Source of the DNA: Hermatobates lingyangjiaoensis
Lineage: Eukaryota; Arthropoda; Insecta; Hemiptera; Hermatobatidae
Assembly: GCA_026182355.1 (NCBI GenBank)
Contig: JAPFBL010000171.1
Span: forward strand, 1,178,001 to 1,242,000
Length of the DNA: 64,000 nucleotides
Direction of reading: 5' to 3'
In this document: positions 58,520 through 64,000 of the stretch, one piece after another
Layout of the letters: each line of letters begins with the position of its first letter
Numbering within the stretch: the stretch's first letter is position 1
Notes under the pieces: generated by a model
Database searches by the model: none
The model's input: only the letters and a program-made list of their open reading frames with translations
Told to the model about the DNA's origin: nothing
Position numbers and translations under genes: made by a program

Positions 58520-58625
58520 CTTTGGGAACAGAGTGACCAACGACCAACGAATATTACCATGCACAACAGTGTATGTCGTAAATAGCAGTTCCGGACCAGA
58601 GGCCCACTACTGCTAGATTCTCATC
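58520..58625 (-). repeat. Dispersed repeat R3, copy in or near the XPO1 3' UTR
   Basis: Minus strand shares GCAGTAG..GGCCTCTGGTC, GGAA(T/C)TGCTAT and ATTCGTTGGTCGTTGGT with plus-strand 9024-9120. Class unknown. Confidence 0.6.
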
Positions 58626-58737
58626 CTGCTGTTTTTGTTAGGTCAGTAAACATTGTCGAAAATGGAGGAGTCAGTCAATAAGGGAATGTGTCGTCTTCGT
58701 GGTCGTTTGGTCTTCAGGCTTTGCATTCTCTCAGAGT

Positions 58738-58785
58738 GACTGTCGTGTTGAGACAACACCTAGACCTCCTTCTCAGGCAGATCTT
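58738..58785 (-). repeat. Partial duplicate of the XPO1 stop-codon region
   Basis: GACTGTCGTGTTGAG occurs at 58738 and 58917; after that ACCTAG.CCT.CTTCTCAGGC and AGATC continue to match the end of the XPO1 coding exon. About 50 bp, with an indel of a few bases. Being downstream of the stop it is not translated. Confidence 0.7.
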
Positions 58786-58938
58786 TTGATCTTAATAATA
58801 ATACACATGTTCGCAATAATATGAATGTGCATACTCGACCGACTACCGATTGGAACGAAAATATAATAATGGTCTTGCTTCACAGACAAGTAAGTAATTA
58901 AATAGAACAAGACACTGACTGTCGTGTTGAGTCAAGAC

Positions 58939-59085
58939 CTAATCCTGCATCTCCTCAGGCAGATCGTACGGGTTAATAATGCCGGGTACTGCTTCCTGTG
59001 CCTTTCTCTTTTCTTGTTGCGCCTGAAGTAACTGCCTTTCCCTCTCCTCAAGGAAAAGATCACTATCGTCTTCCCCTGAATATTC
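58939..59085 (-). CDS. XPO1: Exportin-1 terminal coding exon with stop codon
   Basis: Encodes EYSGEDDSDLFLEERE, a Gln/Lys/Arg-rich helix, then VPGIINPYDLPEEMQD and a TAG stop. This is the conserved XPO1 C-terminal tail (GEDTSDLFLEERE and VPGIFNPHEIPEEM in vertebrates). That acidic tail and helix regulate NES-cargo affinity in the family. The acceptor is TTTTAG in a T-rich context and reading is phase 0 from the previous exon. The four exons together give 217 residues of uninterrupted XPO1 C-terminus, so the gene appears functional. The 3' UTR lies below 58939. Its last segment is partly duplicated about 180 bp downstream (see 58738-58785). Confidence 0.95.
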   Translation of the reverse strand, partial: EYSGEDDSDLFLEERERQLLQAQQEKRKAQEAVPGIINPYDLPEEMQD

Positions 59086-60717
59086 CTAAAATAATAAAAT
59101 ATATTCAGTTTATACACCATCTCTTTTGGTAATACTGTTTTACCAATGCTTCTTTTTCACATGTAATAAATAAAACAACTATTATAATATTCAATTGTAA
59201 GTAACAATGTGACACAATTCATTTTTCAATAAATGTTAAAGAATAACATAACCATTATATGATTGCTTATTATTATCACATGGTTATAACAATGACCCAG
59301 AGAAGTTTTAAAAAAGTCATTAGAATGATAATAATAATTAACTAAAATACCAAGTATTTTACACTTCTTATAGAGGATATAATTAAAAATAGTATGCTGT
59401 TTTTGATGACTATATTCCTGTACAAATTGACTGAGGAGAAAGACAACGAGATGGCATGACTAATTATAAGTGCAATATATTTAAGTAATTGCTAATATTT
59501 ATACACTTTTCTTTTGGGTACCGGTCTCTGTTGGCGTTGAAGTTCATATTGTAGAACTAACATTGGCTTAGTGAACCTATAAGTGAGAAATTCAGTAGCA
59601 GCACTCATGCTGAAAGGTTCAGAGATTAAGAGCTACTGTCAGCCCAAACAAAGTCGAGGAATGTTAGCTGTGCGCTCAACTTACTGAAATATGTTAACTC
59701 AACTTACGAATACCAAAAATATGTTAACTAGACTGGAATAAGGAATTCCAAAAGCTCGAAAGAAAGTTTGTTGACAAGTAGAATCCTCGTTCACTTCTCG
59801 TCAAACTTCTCTACAGCCAATATAAAATTGGATTGGCTGTACATTTATTATGTATGGTTAAGGATAATCCAAAATTAACTAAAAAAAAATATATTCAATT
59901 TTGCTCTTGTTAAATTAAATGCACTCCGTTATAGAGATAATAATTTTATAGAGATTATATACTATAATCTATATTTATAATATAATATATATCTATAATA
60001 GATCTCTAATATGTAAATCTCTAAAATCAAAATAGTATTATTGGGAATAATATAAAAATGCAAGTATACATAAAAAGAGATAGTTGACAAAATGTTAGCT
60101 TGCCGACTTATGAGCAGTTCTGTAAATGCATAATAACGATATTGGAAACCATCAAGACCTTGATTTTAGGCTGGTAGGGATTCACATTTGGGACCACTCA
60201 TAATCATAAAGGAAGGCCCACGGTTTGAGTAAGTAAGAAAGCGTCACTGCGCCATTGTATGTGGTAATATGAAAACAAGTTTCATTCAAAATTACAGTTA
60301 TCACCAAAGCAAAAAATAACGGACACATTCAATTTACCGTAAATCAAAAACAATAATACTGGAGAATGCGAGAGTATCGTGAGGTATTAATTAATACTAA
60401 AAAATAATCAAAAAATAAATTTATTGATATATATTTATTATTACTAGTTACTCGACTTCTCGATATAGTCACCTTACACAGTAATATATTTCTCTTAGTG
60501 TTTCGAAGGTCGTTACTAAAGTGTTCAGCAGATTATACTCAAAACTAATGTTTCACGTCCTGAATGATAACATACTTTGTAGTGGTAAATCTCCAGCCCC
60601 CAACTTTTTTTTATTAATCCTAAGTATAAGAAAACTTCTTTTGGGGTCGAGCAATAAATAAGGCCAGATTCAGATAACATGCAAATAATCTACAACACAA
60701 AAATGACACTGAATTAC

Positions 60718-60971
60718 CCTTATCTGAACAAGGAAATCCCTGAGATGGTCTTTGAACAGCGAGACTGAATGGTTGAGATTAAACATGCCCTGCACAGTGA
60801 TTTTGATTTGGTTGTCAGTGAGATGGGGGAAGGCTGCTTTGAGAACTGAACCGACGTACTCCTGGACATAGGCGACGTTCTGGGGGCCTGGCACACCTAG
60901 AGGGACTCCTAAAGGACTTGTTTCGACCAGTTTGAACATGTAGGCGAGTATCGAGGCGTGATACGCCAGTC
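60718..60971 (-). CDS. XPO1: Exportin-1 coding exon, penultimate
   Basis: Starts by completing the split glycine codon, then reads LAYHASILAYMFKLVE, a lineage-variable stretch rich in Pro, Gly and Leu, and then YVQEYVGSVLKAAFPHLTDN and a helix pair ending HLRDFLVQIR. The HASILAYMF and KEHLRDFLVQIK-like blocks are hallmarks of the XPO1 C-terminal HEAT repeats. The acceptor is TTCGCAG and the donor is AGG|GTAATT (phase 0). The 254-bp length fits the phases on both sides exactly. The variable stretch (about 15 residues after KLVE) replaces a similarly variable loop in vertebrate and fly proteins, so it is not evidence of damage. Confidence 0.94.
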
Positions 60972-61804
60972 CTGCGAACATAACCAATCACCTGTGTTCA
61001 TCAATCGTGCTATACAAGATTCACTTTAAAATCTTAAACCTACATCTAAGCAATCTGAAAGCATATTTTCCTTTAGTAAGTTTTTAAACATACAGAACAT
61101 ATATACTATAAACAAAAAGCATGGGATACTTCACTATATATCATACCACAATGGGTTCTAATTTTTTCTGTTCTTTTGGTCATCACAAAAATTTGATATT
61201 TTTTATTTAGTATTACCTTAACATGAGTTCTGCATATGAAATTTCATGAATTTTGAATTATTAGAATACGTAATATAGTATCAAATAGGACCAGTAATAG
61301 TTCCAACTGCAATCGCTAGGAGAATTGGTTTTCCTTAATTTCATTAAAATCTCTAGACACTAGCATAAATAATTTGTTACTAATAAATTCGTTTAAACAT
61401 TAGAATAATCAATCACAATCAGTAACAATAATTAGGAATAATTCAGTCCAAAAAAAAAATACTATCTTCATAATTTAGAATAGAACTGATGCAAAAATAT
61501 AAAATCAAATGCTATAACATTTACAGTTAATTTATCATGAATCTCATTATTATCCTTTACATTATATGATTTGATAAAAAAACATACTTATTTAAAGAAA
61601 TAAGGATATTAATGCACATGTTACTAAAATTCGTCTTTATAATCAAAATCAAAGAATATAGAAAATACACTTTACTATCATGTAGTTTCATTTAAAATGT
61701 ATGCACTTCAAATATTTCTATAAAAAAAAAAGCAGACAATTCATTTGAAAGAATTCTATCTAATATATTCAATTTAATAGAGAAAACTAAAGGACAGCAA
61801 TTAC

Positions 61805-61931
61805 CAGAACTATGGGATGTATCTGTGACCACTGATAGAATATGTTGCAAAAGATCAGTGAAGTATGTCAAATAGAAATTCTTGGCCGCGGCTTCGTGCT
61901 TTTCAAGATTTATGAAGATTTCATGTAGAAT
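61805..61931 (-). CDS. XPO1: Exportin-1 coding exon, third from the 3' end
   Basis: Encodes ILHEIFINLEKHEAAAKNFY, then LTYFTDLLQHILSVVTDTSH and SSG. This corresponds to the XPO1 block containing SFYQTYF and the highly conserved SVVTDTSHTAG. The acceptor is TTTCAG just before the ATT codon and the donor is G|GTAATT. The exon is 127 bp: it starts in phase 0 and leaves one base of a split glycine codon for the next exon, which supplies the other two. The introns on either side are about 1.4 kb and 0.8 kb and show no other genes. I see no frameshift or stop. Confidence 0.93.
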
Positions 61932-63370
61932 CTGAAACAGAACGAGTATTGGTATATATAATAACAAAAAAGAAGAATATTTAAAAATATAGTTTATAAT
62001 ATCTTAAAATAATCATAGGGTGTTTTGGGGACCACCTATAGTTCGTAATTTACCATGGTCTGACGTTCAGTTGTTGCCGGATAGGAAGGTTCAACCTGTA
62101 CCATAAAATAACTATAAGGTAACTTAATATTTCTTTCTCTAACTGTTTCAACCGCCTAAACCAAAGCTATTGTCAGATGTGATCGAGCAGAGGTATCTAT
62201 TCTTAGCACACTGAGAACCGTAGTAGACAGAACCGTAGATCTAAGTCGTGAGTAAGGTATAGAAAAACAGAATGCACTGGCATTCACACGAGTATTCGTA
62301 TAGCATTACATTCTACCTTTTACACAACTTTTCTTTACAACAGGCGTTCTTTAATTACGAAATTCTTTCTGATAAACACCCAAACATTTTTATAAATCAA
62401 AAAAGGAAAACAAAAGAAATGTACATAAGTGTTTTATCAGGTTGAAAGTTTGAGCAGTTACACCCTCAGTAATACAGTAAAACTGATATTAGTTAATATT
62501 TGAATATAATAATTCTCCCTCATAATATGCAGAATCACAAAAAATAAATAAATATTAATAATATATTAAGTGTAAAGCATGTAATATACGACAAGTTTAC
62601 AAGGTTTGAAAACTATTTTGTAGAAATTTGAATTTACAAACATGACACCCTACAAATCTTTTAACATTTTCCGAACTTCTCTATTTGATGACCACTGAAA
62701 AAAAAAATAAAAATTCGTAATTTTTGTATATAACAACTTGTTTTTTGTTAAACTGACATTATATAATCCGTAAAAAGTAATATGTGGACATTTATATAAC
62801 ATATAACAAACAAGTAGAAAAAATTGTTCGTTAAAGTTAATTAATGTAATACGTATGCAAAATAAGACTTATTTATGATACATAACAATTTTTAAAATGT
62901 AATAAACTCTACTTTAAATTTTTAATGTAATAATTTTAAATTTCTTATTACTTGTAAGGTTTGGAATACCCTCGCTTTGCTAACAAACAAGTTCTGTCAA
63001 AGCCTTATGAAATTACTTATTTCAGATTAAAGTTTCTCCAGCAATCACGACACACCCATGAATTGATGGCAATAGACTAATCAGTGGAAACTCACCTTAA
63101 CAATAGACCAATATGTCGAGACACACCTATGCGTTCTGATGCATAAATATGTGGTGTGGTAGCATCTATTCACTACTTGCCAGGCACTAATTTCTCGAAA
63201 CACGTCGATTCAAGAACCCTACTATTAATAATAATTTGTGTCATCAGAATGAATAATCCTATATGATAGTTATACGAATGTTTAAGGCGAACATTTTCAA
63301 AATATATCTAGGCTCTACTCTAAAACTAACATATGAGAAAATAAATATAGTTAAGACAAAGCAAACATAC

Positions 63371-63496
63371 AATTAGACCAGTCTCGGCCACATTTCTCAT
63401 GGTGTGCTTGAAGGCCCAGATGATGGCGTCGAGGACTAGTTTGAACTGAGCCGGAGGAATAGTGAGGAAAGCTTCGAAACATTTGCTGGTGACCGC
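63371..63496 (-). CDS. XPO1: Exportin-1 (CRM1) coding exon, fourth from the 3' end
   Basis: XPO1 is the nuclear export receptor that carries leucine-rich NES cargo and RanGTP through the nuclear pore. This exon encodes 42 residues running from AVTSKCFEAF through IPPAQFKLVLD and HTMRNVAETGL, which closely match the C-terminal HEAT repeats of animal XPO1. On the minus strand a CTGTTTCAG acceptor precedes the exon and GTATGTTT follows it; both boundaries fall between codons (phase 0). The 126-bp length keeps the frame. Reading continues into the exon at 61805-61931. Upstream exons lie beyond the right edge of the window; 63497-64000 is intron. Family identity is seen directly from conserved blocks. 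Exact boundaries are inferred from splice signals and alignment to remembered animal sequences. Confidence 0.93.
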
Positions 63497-64000
63497 CTGA
63501 AACAGAACAAGGTGATCACAACCAAACTCCATATGTGCCGATTTAATAATCATCAGACTCGACAATAGCAGTCCAACACCATAACAAGAATGAAAAAGCC
63601 AAGAATAAGTTACAAAACGTTCTGAAACTGAACATGTCACTTCTTTGGCTTAACTAAGGGAAACCATTACAATTCCAAAATCAATATAGAAATAGTTCCA
63701 ATAATAATAAACATGCTTTTGACTGTAAAAACAGTTTCAAAATGACAATAAACTTCAAAATAGAAAAAAAATATCAATTTTTAATGAAGATTATCATGAA
63801 TTGTTTACAAAAAAGAAATTTGGAAAAAAAGATGTTGACAAAATAGTTCATCCACCCTCTAACCGTGCTGCATTTAAGTTAGTTCTTGAATAGTCACACT
63901 GAAGAAAAGGCGTGTTTCTATTTTCTACCGTGCGGCGACAGCTGCTTTCAACAAAATATTTTCATTACATACGGGAGAATCCTAACAAATTCACATGGCT
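63497..64000 (-). other. XPO1 intron (partial) to window edge
   Basis: AT-rich sequence upstream of the XPO1 exon acceptor at 63497-63498. It contains no recognisable coding block, and the open frame that runs into it from the exon is read-through beyond the CTGTTTCAG acceptor. The preceding exon lies outside the window. Confidence 0.7.

Noticed and set aside
60972..61012. Alternative XPO1 exon start using the upstream CACAG acceptor
   Set aside because: It would add residues that break the conserved SSG-LAYHASILAYMF join; the TTCGCAG acceptor restores both phase and homology.

Overview
This window is AT-rich animal (metazoan) nuclear DNA. There is no bacterial-style gene packing. The only confidently recognised host gene is split by GT-AG introns, and most of the rest is mobile-element debris, microsatellites and unassigned intergenic or intronic DNA. 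The host gene is the 3' end of exportin-1 (XPO1/CRM1) on the minus strand at the right edge, with four coding exons between 58939 and 63496. Its C-terminus ends EEMQD, which I associate with arthropods, so an arthropod is my best guess. This is an inference, not a proof.

Layout: 1-5400 holds old repeats and one small palindromic retroelement. 5400-12800 is a dense cluster of 5'-truncated Penelope-like element (PLE) tails, palindromes, (AT)n tracts and a Tigger-like deletion derivative. 12800-15900 is unassigned. 15900-17340 is a GA-rich tandem repeat region. 17380-31000 mixes two copies of a dispersed element with a terminal hairpin, several PLE tails, a 1.1-kb palindrome and simple repeats. 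32389-32610 is a GC-rich candidate first coding exon of a secreted protein (minus strand). 33600-34330 and 36070-36200 are further repeat-like sequences, the second a tRNA-derived SINE. 36700-43730 is a second PLE cluster, including the only long element, whose 604-codon frame carries reverse transcriptase and GIY-YIG endonuclease domains. 46097-46348 is a small hAT-like MITE, about 47250-49020 a decayed LINE, and 51510-52448 a recent tandem duplication of a palindromic element. 58939-64000 is XPO1.

The most interesting theme is that at least eight distinct repeat families carry, about 30-130 bp from their 3' ends, the core of a type I hammerhead ribozyme: CUGANGA, stem II, GAA, a short self-complementary stem III, a UH cleavage position, and a closing stem I that pairs. 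Such ribozymes are already described for PLEs. Several families here show no reverse transcriptase and look like non-autonomous, retrozyme-like passengers. Many insertions are two copies in inverted orientation with both 3' ends facing outward, in several cases flanked by 9-15 bp target duplications. That suggests target-primed reverse transcription started from both ends of one break.
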